Source: Scandinavium sp036495715
Lineage (GTDB): Bacteria > Pseudomonadota > Gammaproteobacteria > Enterobacterales > Enterobacteriaceae
DNA length: 64,000 bases
Direction of reading: 5' to 3'
NCBI GenBank assembly: GCA_036495715.1
Contig: DASXML010000062.1
Location: forward strand, 3,012-67,011
The stretch's first letter is position 1. Each line of letters opens with the position of its first letter. Of the stretch, positions 42,460-51,522 are shown in pieces. A model generated the notes under the pieces. The model ran no database searches, was not told where the DNA came from, and saw only the letters and a list, made by a program, of their open reading frames with translations. A program made the position numbers and the translations under genes.

Positions 42460-42714
42460 TTATGCGTTGCGGCGCAGCAATCTGAAGACCACCAGCACAA
42501 CGATGGCACCGACAACAGCAACCAGGAAGCTGTGCAGGTTGAAGCCATTAACGTTGCCCATGCCAAACATGGTCGCTAACCAGCCACCTACAACCGCGCC
42601 CACAATACCCAGAATACAGGTAAGAATGAAGCCGCCGCCGTCACGACCCGGCATAATCAATTTCGCAATAATACCCGCAATCAGTCCGAATACAATCCAG
42701 GTCAGAATACCCAT
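42460..42714 (-). CDS. ymgE: Transglycosylase-associated membrane protein YmgE
   Basis: An 84-residue inner-membrane protein with three hydrophobic helices, GlsB/YeaQ/YmgE family. GIIAKLIMPGRDGGGFILTC (in part) and GIVGAVVGGWLATMFG are nearly identical to E. coli YmgE. It is a small general-stress protein of unknown mechanism. The start at 42714 matches E. coli and follows GAGGG; an upstream ATG at 42723 adds three residues. Confidence 0.93.
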   Translation of the reverse strand: MGILTWIVFGLIAGIIAKLIMPGRDGGGFILTCILGIVGAVVGGWLATMFGMGNVNGFNLHSFLVAVVGAIVVLVVFRLLRRNA

Positions 42715-42859
42715 TTTAACCACCCTCTAAATAGAAAAATAACCTCAATAAACACGCGTATATTCTACACGCCGGTTCTCTTAAGTATAGGTATGTATTC
42801 CGAAAATAAGGGAATTTGACTAAAATTTTTCTCGACTGAAATATTTTCACCCATTTGTA

Positions 42860-42886
42860 TTAAGTTCTGTTTGCCGCTGCCGATAG
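42860..42886 (+). promoter_or_regulatory. Sigma-28 (FliA) promoter of ycgR
   Basis: TTAAGTTC, 11 bp, then GCCGATAG, against the consensus TAAAGTTT-N11-GCCGATAA. It ends 35 bp before the GTG start of ycgR. This is a strong match and places ycgR in the late flagellar regulon. Confidence 0.8.
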
Positions 42887-42921
42887 TCTATCAAATCTCT
42901 GTCGATAAGGAGCCACCTGGC

Positions 42922-43653
42922 GTGAGTCATTACAATGAGCAATTCCTTAAACAAAATCCGCTGGCAGTGTTAAATGTGCTTCGCGATCTGCACCGCGATC
43001 GCATTCCGTTGCGCGTTTCTTGGGGAACGTCGCAATTTATTAGCCGTATTCTCAACATATCCTCTCATGCGCTGATCATCGACTACGGTAGTCAGGAGTA
43101 TGAAAACCGTGCCGTTCAGCGCGCGGAAAACATCACCCTCTCGGCTGAAACACAGGGTGCGAAAATCGAATTTACTGTGCCAAAAGTCAGCAGTGGTCAG
43201 TTCCTCGATTTGCCTGCCTTTACGATGCCGGTTCCGCCGTCGCTGTGGTTTGTTCAGCGCCGGGAGTATTTCCGCATCAGCGCCCCGCTACACCCTGTCT
43301 ATTACGGCACGGCAAAGCTTGCAGACAGAAGTGAAATCCGTTTTCGCCTATGTGACCTGTCGCTCGGCGGCATGGGGGCATTAATGGTGGAAGCGCCACC
43401 ACCCGCCCTGAAATCAGGCGTGATGATCCCGCAGATGGAACTGGATATGGGGGAATGGGGAAAATTTCATTTCGACGTACAGCTGATTTCGCTCAGCGAA
43501 CGCAAAGTGGTGGACAGCAAAAATGAGACCATCAGTACGCCACGACTGAGTTTTCGCTTTCTCAACGTCAGCCCGGCGATTGAACGCACGCTCCAGCGCA
43601 TTATTTTCTCCCTGGAGCGTGAGGCGCGAGAACGCGCCAGTAAAGTTCGTTAA
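42922..43653 (+). CDS. ycgR: Flagellar brake protein YcgR (c-di-GMP receptor)
   Basis: A 243-residue protein that binds c-di-GMP and slows the flagellar motor. The N-terminal YcgR domain covers about residues 1-110. The PilZ domain follows with RREYFR (RxxxR) and DLSLGGMG (DxSxxG), both needed for c-di-GMP binding. The start is GTG at 42922, giving the E. coli N-terminus MSHYxEQFLKQNPLAVL. AAGGAG is 9 bp upstream. The in-frame ATG at 42871 lies inside the sigma-28 promoter and cannot be the start. Confidence 0.95.
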   Translation: MSHYNEQFLKQNPLAVLNVLRDLHRDRIPLRVSWGTSQFISRILNISSHALIIDYGSQEYENRAVQRAENITLSAETQGAKIEFTVPKVSSGQFLDLPAFTMPVPPSLWFVQRREYFRISAPLHPVYYGTAKLADRSEIRFRLCDLSLGGMGALMVEAPPPALKSGVMIPQMELDMGEWGKFHFDVQLISLSERKVVDSKNETISTPRLSFRFLNVSPAIERTLQRIIFSLEREARERASKVR

Positions 43654-43654
43654 T

Positions 43655-44272
43655 CTATTGTGCGTCCATGGCCTTTTGCACTTTCCAGATATAACGAGGG
43701 GCCTGCGACGATGGGTGGTTTTTGACGATGTAATCGAAGAACTCTTCTTTATCCATGCTGTTGATTTCCGAAATCGCCTTTTTGCGATCGGAGGAGAAGG
43801 TTCTCAGCAGCGCGCCCGCCCCGTTGACGTAAGACGTCACCAGCGCGTACTGCATCACTTCCGGGTCTTTAATTCCGGCAAGGACGCCATGCTCCAGAAT
43901 ACTGAAGTACGCGGTGCCCATCGAGATGTTACGCTCAGGATTTTTGAGTTCGCTGACCGACGGGTCACCGCTCCAGCCCATATAGCGATACACTTCGCGC
44001 CCGGCGGTTGACGGTTTAAGCTGCATCAAGCCCACAGCACCGGATTTACTCACCGCATTCGGGTTTCCACCTGATTCCACCGCAATAATCGCGGTAATGA
44101 ATTTTGGATCCAATCCCCAGGCCGCACCGGCCTTCTGGCTGATGGGCATCCACTGCATCGACCGCTGAACCGGGACCGTTGGGTCATAAGGCGGATTCCG
44201 GTAATCGTATTTCGGCTTCGAACTGCATCCAGCAAGCAAAACAAATAAAACAGCAAACCATCTCAATTTCAC
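43655..44272 (-). CDS. emtA: Membrane-bound lytic murein transglycosylase E
   Basis: A 205-residue lipoprotein that cleaves murein endolytically. The lipobox is LLAGC (Cys 16) followed by SSKP. The catalytic Glu is in AVESGGNPNAVSKSGAVGLMQL (in part), and the SLT motifs GLMQL and AYFSILE follow. The start is GTG, as judged from the match to E. coli MKLRWFA. It converges on ycgR with only 1 bp between stops. Confidence 0.94.
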   Translation of the reverse strand: MKLRWFAVLFVLLAGCSSKPKYDYRNPPYDPTVPVQRSMQWMPISQKAGAAWGLDPKFITAIIAVESGGNPNAVSKSGAVGLMQLKPSTAGREVYRYMGWSGDPSVSELKNPERNISMGTAYFSILEHGVLAGIKDPEVMQYALVTSYVNGAGALLRTFSSDRKKAISEINSMDKEEFFDYIVKNHPSSQAPRYIWKVQKAMDAQ

Positions 44273-44363
44273 GCTTCTTTCCTTTTCACTGAAGTGTGCG
44301 AGCTAATGACAACACGATGTTCAGACGGCATGATAACCGTTTAGTTATCAGCAAGGAATTGCC

Positions 44364-45275
44364 ATGAGTCTGTTTCATCTGATTGCGCCATCAGGCTATT
44401 GCACTAACCAGCAGGCCGCTGCCCGCGGGATTGAACGCCTGACTACGGCCGGGCATCAGGTCAAAAATCAGCATATTCTCGCGCGCCGCCAGCAGCGTTT
44501 TGCCGGTACTGAAACCGAACGGGCCGACGATATTACCGCGTTAGCGCAACTCTCGGGCGAGAACATCATTGCCCTGGCGGTACGTGGCGGTTACGGTGCC
44601 AGCCGTTTGCTGGATATGATCGACTGGCAGGCGCTTGCGGTGCGCCAGCAGAATGCACCGCTCCTGATTTGCGGTCACAGCGATTTCACCGCCGTGCAGA
44701 TGGCGTTGCTGTGCAAAGGCGTGATCACCTTCAGCGGCCCAATGTTAGCAGGCAATTTCGGCGCAGAGATGCTCAACGAATTCACGTTCGACCACTTCTG
44801 GCGCGCGCTGCGTAACCCCGAATTTACCCTTGAATGGCAAGGCAGCGGCCCGGCTTGTGATGTCAAAGGCATGCTGTGGGGCGGGAATTTGGCGATGCTT
44901 ACGTCGCTGATTGGCACGCCGTGGCTGCCGGAGATTAACGACGGTATTCTGGTGCTGGAAGACATCAACGAACACCCGTTCCGCGTCGAACGCATGCTGC
45001 TACAGCTTTGCCATGCGGGCATTTTGAGTCGTCAGCGGGCGATTGTACTCGGCAGTTTTAGCGGTGCGGAACCGAACGATTACGATGCGGGTTACGATTT
45101 GCCGGTGATGATCGAATATCTGCAATCACGGCTTAACATTCCGGTTATCAGCGGCCTCGATTTTGGTCACGAGCAACGCACGGTGACGCTTCCGCTTGGC
45201 GCTCAGGCGCGCCTGGTTCACGGAGAAAAGACCACAACGTTGTCGATTTCCGGCCATCCGGTTCTCAGCGAATAA
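44364..45275 (+). CDS. ldcA: Murein tetrapeptide L,D-carboxypeptidase
   Basis: A 303-residue cytoplasmic serine peptidase that removes the terminal D-Ala from recycled murein tetrapeptides. The nucleophile Ser is in ICGHSDFTAVQ (about residue 106). The Glu and His of the triad fit LEDINEHPFRVER and SGLDFGHEQRT. Divergent from emtA, with AAGGAA before the ATG. Length agrees with E. coli LdcA (304). Confidence 0.95.
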   Translation: MSLFHLIAPSGYCTNQQAAARGIERLTTAGHQVKNQHILARRQQRFAGTETERADDITALAQLSGENIIALAVRGGYGASRLLDMIDWQALAVRQQNAPLLICGHSDFTAVQMALLCKGVITFSGPMLAGNFGAEMLNEFTFDHFWRALRNPEFTLEWQGSGPACDVKGMLWGGNLAMLTSLIGTPWLPEINDGILVLEDINEHPFRVERMLLQLCHAGILSRQRAIVLGSFSGAEPNDYDAGYDLPVMIEYLQSRLNIPVISGLDFGHEQRTVTLPLGAQARLVHGEKTTTLSISGHPVLSE

Positions 45276-45370
45276 AAAATGCCTTCATAGCTCTGATAGA
45301 TCCATCGTTTCACGGACTTATATGATAACGTTTGAGTATCAATTCACGCGATCAAGGGAGTACGTGAACG

Positions 45371-47104
45371 TTGGATGCCGGGGCAATAATCAGTCTGTTT
45401 ATTCTGGGTTCGGTGCTGGTCACCTGCAGTATTTTACTCAGTTCTTTTTCTTCCCGACTCGGGATACCGATTCTGGTTATCTTCCTTGCCATCGGTATGC
45501 TCGCCGGAATCGACGGCATCGGCGGCATTCCGTTTGATAATTACCCCTTCGCTTACATGATAAGCAACCTCGCGCTGGCGGTTATCCTGCTGGACGGCGG
45601 GATGCGCACCCAGGCAAGTTCGTTTCGCGTCGCACTCGGCCCTGCGCTGTCACTGGCGACGGTCGGCGTACTGATAACCTCCGGGCTGACCGGAATGATG
45701 GCGGCCTGGTTATTTCACCTCGATTTGATTGAAGGCATGCTGATTGGCGCGATTGTCGGTTCGACCGATGCCGCTGCGGTGTTTTCGTTGCTCGGCGGCA
45801 AAGGCCTCAACGAACGTGTCGGCTCAACGCTGGAGATTGAATCCGGCAGCAACGATCCGATGGCGGTGTTTCTGACCATCACCCTGATTGAGATGATCCA
45901 GCAGCACCAGGTGGGGCTGAACTGGATGTTCGCCGTGCATATCGTTCAGCAGTTTGGTCTGGGGATTTTGATTGGCCTCGGCGGCGGCTATCTGCTGCTA
46001 CAAATGATTAACCGTCTTTCCCTCCCTGCCGGACTTTATCCGCTGCTGGCGTTAAGCGGCGGGATCATGATCTTCGCCGTGACCACCGCCCTTGACGGCA
46101 GCGGCATTCTGGCGGTTTATCTGTGCGGTTTTCTGCTCGGCAACCGCCCTATCCGCAACCGCTACGCGATTTTGCAGAACTTTGATGGTCTGGCGTGGCT
46201 GGCGCAAATCGGCATGTTCCTGGTGCTGGGTCTGTTAGTGACACCGTCCGATTTACTGCCGATCGCCATTCCGGCGCTGATGCTGTCGGCAGGGATGATT
46301 TTCTTCGCGCGTCCACTTTCAGTATTTATCGGCCTGCTGCCGTTCCGTGGTTTTAATCTGCGCGAGCGGGTGTTTATCAGTTGGGTTGGTCTGCGCGGCG
46401 CAGTGCCTATCATCCTTGCGGTGTTCCCAATGATGGCGGGCCTTGAGAATGCGCGACTGTTCTTTAACGTCGCCTTCTTCGTGGTGTTGATTTCCCTGCT
46501 GTTACAGGGAACGTCGCTTTCCTGGGCGGCAAAAAAAGCCAAAGTGGTGGTGCCGCCCGTCGGCTGGCCGGTTTCGCGTGTCGGGTTGGATATTCACCCG
46601 GAGAACCCGTGGGAGCAGTTTGTCTATCAGCTCAGCGCGGATAAATGGTGCGTGGGCGCTGCACTGCGTGATTTGCATATGCCGCGCGATACCCGTATTG
46701 CGGCGTTGTTTCGCGACAATGTGCTGCTGGACCCCACCGGCAGCACACGGCTGCGCGAAGGCGATGTACTCTGTGTGATTGGTCGAGAACGCGATCTGCC
46801 CTCACTTGGCAAACTGTTCAGCCAGTCGCCGCCGGTGGCGTTGGATCAGCGCTTCTTTGGTGACTTTATTCTTGAGGCCAATGCTAAATTTGCCGATGTG
46901 GCGCTGATTTATGGCCTCGACACTGGCGAAGAATTTCGGGATAACCAGCAGTCGTTGGGTGAAATCGTGCAGCATCTTCTCGGTGCCGCGCCCGTTGTCG
47001 GTGACCAGGTCGAGTTTGCAGGCATGATCTGGACCGTCGCCGAGAAAGAAGATAATTCAGTGCTGAAAGTCGGGGTACGCGTGGCCGAAGAAGAAGTGGA
47101 ATAA
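45371..47104 (+). CDS. cvrA: K+/H+ antiporter CvrA (NhaP2)
   Basis: A 577-residue CPA1-type antiporter. About 12 helices span residues 1-395, with IVGSTDAAAVFSLLGG and ESGSNDPMAVFLT holding the ion-binding Asp residues. The cytoplasmic part has a TrkA-C (RCK_C) domain at about 400-485 (LREGDVLCVIGRERDL) and a CorC/HlyC-like end. Start is TTG at 45371 after GGGAG. It is nearly identical to E. coli CvrA through the core. Confidence 0.93.
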   Translation: MDAGAIISLFILGSVLVTCSILLSSFSSRLGIPILVIFLAIGMLAGIDGIGGIPFDNYPFAYMISNLALAVILLDGGMRTQASSFRVALGPALSLATVGVLITSGLTGMMAAWLFHLDLIEGMLIGAIVGSTDAAAVFSLLGGKGLNERVGSTLEIESGSNDPMAVFLTITLIEMIQQHQVGLNWMFAVHIVQQFGLGILIGLGGGYLLLQMINRLSLPAGLYPLLALSGGIMIFAVTTALDGSGILAVYLCGFLLGNRPIRNRYAILQNFDGLAWLAQIGMFLVLGLLVTPSDLLPIAIPALMLSAGMIFFARPLSVFIGLLPFRGFNLRERVFISWVGLRGAVPIILAVFPMMAGLENARLFFNVAFFVVLISLLLQGTSLSWAAKKAKVVVPPVGWPVSRVGLDIHPENPWEQFVYQLSADKWCVGAALRDLHMPRDTRIAALFRDNVLLDPTGSTRLREGDVLCVIGRERDLPSLGKLFSQSPPVALDQRFFGDFILEANAKFADVALIYGLDTGEEFRDNQQSLGEIVQHLLGAAPVVGDQVEFAGMIWTVAEKEDNSVLKVGVRVAEEEVE

Positions 47105-47113
47105 CGGTTGGCG

Positions 47114-47148
47114 TTTACCCGGTGACAAGCCCTGCGTCACCGGGTAAA
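47114..47148. terminator. Strong hairpin after cvrA
   Basis: A perfect 13-bp stem TTTACCCGGTGAC/GTCACCGGGTAAA with a 9-nt loop between the convergent cvrA and dadX genes. AT-rich but not T-only on the 3' side. Confidence 0.7.
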
Positions 47149-47160
47149 TATTATATTCCA

Positions 47161-47188
47161 TAAGCCCGACAGCAATGCGCCGCCGGGC
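47161..47188. repeat. Single REP-like unit before the dadX stop
   Basis: TAAGCCCGACAGC...GCGCCGCCGGGC, the same class as the elements after the pseudokinase and treA genes. Confidence 0.7.
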
Positions 47189-47207
47189 AGAATGACAGAA
47201 ATAAAAG

Positions 47208-48278
47208 TTACACCGTCACAACGGGTACGCGTAACGCCAGCGCGCACATCAATTCATAACCTACCGTGTCACAGCGGCTGGCAACATCATCGATTTTAAT
47301 CTCTTTACCCCACAGTTCAACGGGCGTACCGATGCCTGCCTGCGGGCACGGCGTTAAATCAACCGCCAGCATGTCCATCGACACGCGCCCTATCGTTCCG
47401 GTGCGAATCCCGTCCACCAGCACGGGCGTGCCGTCTGGTGCGTTGCGCGGATAACCGTCTGCATAGCCACACGCCACGATACCGATACGCTGTTCCTGTT
47501 GAGCTTTGTATAAACGTCCGTAACCGACCGTATCGCCCGCTTTAAGATTCTGCACGGCAATGATTTCGCTGTTCAGCGTCATCACCGGTTTTAACCCACT
47601 GTTAGCGATGTCCTGCCATTTGCCGGAGGGCGATGCGCCGTACAACACAATGCCTGGACGCACCCAGTCAAAGTGCGCTTCGGGGTGCCATAACGTGGCC
47701 GCCGAGTTTGACAGCGAACGCGGGCAGTCCAGCCCTTCCGCTGCCTGTTCAATCTTCGCCATCGCTTCGGTAATGCCGTCCGGGTTTTCGGCATCGGCAA
47801 AATGAGACATCAACGTCATGTCACTTACGTTGCTCATGGCACGTAACTGCTGCCAGACGGTATGCACTTTGTCAGGTGTAAATCCGAGGCGGTTCATGCC
47901 GCTGTTCACTTTGACATAGACGTCCAGCGGCGCGTTGAGCTTTGCGTTGTGTAGCGCTTTTAGCTGCCAGTTGCTGTGGACGGTGGTGGTGAGACGGTAC
48001 TGGTCATAGAGCGGTAAATCGTCGGCGTGAAAAAAACCTTCCAGCATCAGAATCGGCCCTTTCCAGCCACGCTCGCGCAGCAGAACCGCTTCTTCAAGAT
48101 TCAGTAACGCAAAGCCGTCGGTATCGTTCAACGCGCTCCAGATGCGTTCAATACCGTGACCGTAGGCGTTCGCTTTCACCACCGACCAGACGCGCGCATC
48201 GGGCGCCGCAGAGCGAACCACCGTCAGGTTTTGCCGTAGCGCCTGCAAATCGAGGCTGGCTACAATGGGACGAGACAT
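47208..48278 (-). CDS. dadX: Catabolic alanine racemase
   Basis: A 356-residue PLP enzyme converting L-alanine to D-alanine for oxidation by DadA. The PLP Lys is in VVKANAYGHG (residue 34), the opposite-face Tyr in TVGYGRLYKA (about 253). The lid Arg and the phosphate-binding GxGRVSMDM-like IGRVSMDML are present. It follows dadA by 9 bp in the dadAX operon. Confidence 0.95.
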   Translation of the reverse strand: MSRPIVASLDLQALRQNLTVVRSAAPDARVWSVVKANAYGHGIERIWSALNDTDGFALLNLEEAVLLRERGWKGPILMLEGFFHADDLPLYDQYRLTTTVHSNWQLKALHNAKLNAPLDVYVKVNSGMNRLGFTPDKVHTVWQQLRAMSNVSDMTLMSHFADAENPDGITEAMAKIEQAAEGLDCPRSLSNSAATLWHPEAHFDWVRPGIVLYGASPSGKWQDIANSGLKPVMTLNSEIIAVQNLKAGDTVGYGRLYKAQQEQRIGIVACGYADGYPRNAPDGTPVLVDGIRTGTIGRVSMDMLAVDLTPCPQAGIGTPVELWGKEIKIDDVASRCDTVGYELMCALALRVPVVTV

Positions 48279-48287
48279 AACTGCTCC

Positions 48288-49586
48288 TTAATTGTGCGCA
48301 CCGTGCAAATGCGTATGGCGCGACGGCGTGTAGCCTGACTGATAACGGGCCACGCCCAAATCATCATAGCCAATGGCAGGTGTACGGCCAGACAACAAAT
48401 CACTCAGTAGCTGCCCGGAGCCGCAGGCCATGGTCCAGCCCAGCGTGCCGTGCCCGGTGTTCAGCCACAGATTTTTATACGGTGTACGGCCGACAATCGG
48501 CGTGCCGTCCGGCGTCATTGGGCGAAGGCCGGTCCAGAACGTCGCTTGTTCGACATGACCACCGCGCGGGAACAAATCACGCACCACCATTTCCAGCGTT
48601 TCGCGACGCGCGCGAAGAAGTTCGGTGTTGAAACCGACGATCTCCGCCATTCCCCCGACACGGATACGCTGTTCGAAGCGGGTGATCGCAATTTTGTAGG
48701 TTTCATCAAGAATAGTCGAAACCGGTGCGCCATCGTCATCTTTCACCGGGATCGTCAGCGAGTAGCCCTTCAATGGATAGACAGGGATATCGACAATGCC
48801 TTTCAGCATAGACGTGGAATAGGAGCCAAACGCCATCACGTAGGCATCGGCTTTGACGATTTCCTCGCCACACTTCACGCCGTAGATTTGCTCACCTTCC
48901 GACAACAGCTGATCGACAGGCGTGTTATAGCGGAAGACGACGCCCGCCTCTTCCGCCATTTTTGCCAGCCGCTGGGTGAATAACTGACAGTCGCCGGTTT
49001 CATCATTGGGCAGACGCAGACCGCCGGTCAGCTTGTGCGCGACTTCTGCCAGCGCAGGCTCGACTTCTGCCAGACGACTGGCTTCCAATAGCTGATACGG
49101 CACGCCTGCATCCTGAAGCACGGCGATGTCACGGGTGGCGTTTTCATACTGCTGTTCGGTGCGGAACAGTTGCAGCGTGCCGCCCTGACGGCCTTCATAT
49201 TCAATACCAGTGCTGGCGCGCAATGCCATTAAGCAATCACGGCTGTATTCCGCCAGACGCACCATGCGGCCTTTGTTTTCCATGTAGTGACGGGTGTCGC
49301 AGTTGCGCAGCATCTGCCACATCCATTTCAACTGGAACTGCGTGCCATCGAGGCTTATTGCCAGCGGCGCGTGGCGTTGAAACATCCATTTAATGGCTTT
49401 CAGCGGCACGCCGGGTGCGGCCCACGGCGCGGCATAGCCGGGAGAGATTTGTCCGGCATTGGCCGCACTGGTTTCCAGCGCTGGACCTGGCTCCCGGTCA
49501 ATCACCGTGACCTCGTGTCCGGCCTGACGTAAATACCAGGCGCTGGCCACGCCCACTACCCCACTTCCGAGGATAACCACTCGCAT
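48288..49586 (-). CDS. dadA: D-amino acid dehydrogenase
   Basis: A 432-residue FAD-dependent enzyme of the DAO family, oxidising D-alanine to pyruvate and passing electrons to the respiratory chain. The dinucleotide motif is VVILGSGVVGVASAW at the N-terminus; GHGTLGWTMACGSG is the C-terminal FAD motif. TGGAG precedes the ATG at 49586; the open frame to 49613 lacks a ribosome site. A good CRP site lies about 90 bp upstream, in keeping with carbon control of dadAX. Confidence 0.95.
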   Translation of the reverse strand: MRVVILGSGVVGVASAWYLRQAGHEVTVIDREPGPALETSAANAGQISPGYAAPWAAPGVPLKAIKWMFQRHAPLAISLDGTQFQLKWMWQMLRNCDTRHYMENKGRMVRLAEYSRDCLMALRASTGIEYEGRQGGTLQLFRTEQQYENATRDIAVLQDAGVPYQLLEASRLAEVEPALAEVAHKLTGGLRLPNDETGDCQLFTQRLAKMAEEAGVVFRYNTPVDQLLSEGEQIYGVKCGEEIVKADAYVMAFGSYSTSMLKGIVDIPVYPLKGYSLTIPVKDDDGAPVSTILDETYKIAITRFEQRIRVGGMAEIVGFNTELLRARRETLEMVVRDLFPRGGHVEQATFWTGLRPMTPDGTPIVGRTPYKNLWLNTGHGTLGWTMACGSGQLLSDLLSGRTPAIGYDDLGVARYQSGYTPSRHTHLHGAHN

Positions 49587-49673
49587 AGCGACTCCAGATC
49601 CGTAAAAGAACAATCTTCTGATTACAAATTGATAACCCAGTTGAAAATATTATTCAACATAGGCTTTTTTTAT

Positions 49674-49689
49674 GGTGACTCACCTCACA
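49674..49689 (-). promoter_or_regulatory. CRP site upstream of dadA
   Basis: On the minus strand TGTGA-GGTGAG-TCACC matches the CRP consensus TGTGA-N6-TCACA at nine of ten core positions. It is 88 bp before the dadA ATG in the 319-bp gap shared with ycgB. Confidence 0.7.
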
Positions 49690-49846
49690 CATGCCCTTTT
49701 TGCAAAGGTATGCGCGCTTTCGAAATCTCCTGCTGTCGCGCAATTTTCGTCAGCACAAAATTCTGCGTGAGCCCGAAATCGTCGCCGTTGGCGCAGGGAA
49801 ATCGCGAAGAAAAATATTTGCGGTTCGCACGTTCGCGTGGGGGTGT

Positions 49847-49857
49847 TCTATCCTTGA
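49847..49857 (+). promoter_or_regulatory. Candidate sigma-S -10 element of ycgB
   Basis: TCTATCCTTGA is close to the sigma-S extended -10 pattern KCTAYRCTTAA and lies about 50 bp before the ycgB ATG. E. coli ycgB is known as a sigma-S-dependent gene. Confidence 0.5.
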
Positions 49858-49905
49858 TATGAGGCTCTCCAGACAGAGAGGGCCGCCAACAATGAGGGCG
49901 CGCTA

Positions 49906-51438
49906 ATGGCTACGATTGATTCCATGAATAAGGACACCACACGTCTGAGCGATGGACCCGACTGGACCTTCGAACTGCTGGATACCTATCTGGCGGAAAT
50001 CGATCGGGTGGCAAAACTCTACCGTCTGGATACCTATCCTCACCAAATCGAAGTGATCACCTCCGAACAGATGATGGACGCATACTCCAGCGTCGGGATG
50101 CCGATTAACTATACCCACTGGTCGTTTGGCAAAAAATTCATCGAAACCGAGCGGCTCTACAAACACGGTCAGCAAGGGCTGGCGTATGAAATCGTCATTA
50201 ACTCCAACCCGTGTATCGCGTATCTGATGGAAGAAAACACCATGACCATGCAGGCGCTGGTGATGGCGCACGCCTGCTATGGGCATAACTCTTTCTTCAA
50301 AAATAACTATCTGTTCCGCAGCTGGACCGACGCCAGTTCGATTGTCGATTACCTGATTTTCGCGCGGAAATACATTACCGAGTGCGAGGAACGTTACGGC
50401 GTGGATGAAGTGGAAAAACTGCTCGACTCCTGCCATGCGCTAATGAATTACGGCGTGGACCGCTACAAACGCCCACAGAAAATCTCATTGCAGGAAGAAA
50501 AGGCGCGGCAGAAAAATCGCGAAGAATATTTGCAAAGCCAGGTAAATACCCTGTGGCGTACGCTGCCGAAGAGAGAAGAAGAGAAAGCGATTGAAGTCGC
50601 TCGTCGCTATCCGTCGGAACCGCAGGAAAATTTGCTCTACTTTATGGAAAAAAATGCCCCGCTGCTGGAATCCTGGCAGCGTGAAATCCTGCGCATTGTG
50701 CGTAAGGTCAGCCAGTATTTTTATCCGCAAAAACAGACGCAGGTGATGAACGAAGGCTGGGCAACATTCTGGCATTACACGATCCTTAATCATCTGTATG
50801 ACGAAGGCAAAGTGACCGAGCGCTTTATGCTGGAGTTTTTGCACAGCCATACCAATGTGGTGTTCCAGCCGCCTTATAACAGCCCGTGGTACAGCGGCAT
50901 TAACCCGTATGCGCTCGGCTTTGCGATGTTCCAGGACATTAAACGCATTTGCCAGTCGCCAACGGAAGAAGACAAATATTGGTTCCCGGATATCGCCGGC
51001 TCCGACTGGCTCGACACGCTGCACTTTGCGATGCGTGATTTTAAAGACGAGAGCTTTATCAGCCAATTCCTGTCGCCGAAAGTGATGCGCGATTTCCGCC
51101 TGTTCACCGTGCTCGATGACGATCACAACAACTATCTGGAAATTTCAGCGATTCATAACGAAGAAGGCTATCGGGAAATCCGTAACCGGCTGTCGTCACA
51201 GTACAATCTCAGCAATCTTGAGCCGAATATTCAGGTATGGAATGTGGATCTGCGCGGCGATCGCTCGCTGACGTTGCGTTACGTGCCGCACAACCGCGCG
51301 CCGCTGGATATGGGGCGTCGTGAAGTGCTTAAGCATGTGCATCGTCTGTGGGGATTTGATGTGATGCTGGAACAACAGAATGTAGATGGCAGCGTAGAGC
51401 TGTTGGAGCGTTGTCCGCCGCGGCAAAATCTGCTGTAG
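49906..51438 (+). CDS. ycgB: SpoVR-family protein YcgB
   Basis: A 510-residue cytoplasmic SpoVR-like protein. It is conserved with E. coli YcgB in WTFELLDTYLAEIDRVAKLY (in part), AHACYGHNSFFKNNYLF (in part) and MNEGWATFWHYTILN, the last with His and Glu that could bind metal. Function is unknown; SpoVR affects spore cortex in Bacillus. It is monocistronic, with promoter and terminator of its own, and divergent from dadA. Confidence 0.93.
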   Translation: MATIDSMNKDTTRLSDGPDWTFELLDTYLAEIDRVAKLYRLDTYPHQIEVITSEQMMDAYSSVGMPINYTHWSFGKKFIETERLYKHGQQGLAYEIVINSNPCIAYLMEENTMTMQALVMAHACYGHNSFFKNNYLFRSWTDASSIVDYLIFARKYITECEERYGVDEVEKLLDSCHALMNYGVDRYKRPQKISLQEEKARQKNREEYLQSQVNTLWRTLPKREEEKAIEVARRYPSEPQENLLYFMEKNAPLLESWQREILRIVRKVSQYFYPQKQTQVMNEGWATFWHYTILNHLYDEGKVTERFMLEFLHSHTNVVFQPPYNSPWYSGINPYALGFAMFQDIKRICQSPTEEDKYWFPDIAGSDWLDTLHFAMRDFKDESFISQFLSPKVMRDFRLFTVLDDDHNNYLEISAIHNEEGYREIRNRLSSQYNLSNLEPNIQVWNVDLRGDRSLTLRYVPHNRAPLDMGRREVLKHVHRLWGFDVMLEQQNVDGSVELLERCPPRQNLL

Positions 51439-51450
51439 CCAGAAACAACA

Positions 51451-51475
51451 AAGCCGGGTTTTCACCCGGCTTTTT
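51451..51475. terminator. Bidirectional terminator between ycgB and fadR
   Basis: An 8-bp stem AAGCCGGG/CCCGGCTT with a 6-nt loop, T5 on the plus strand and an A-run before the stem for the minus strand. Confidence 0.9.
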
Positions 51476-51522
51476 ACTGCCCGAATGGCGCAAACTTGCA
51501 CCCTCTGGCATGTTGACCTTAA

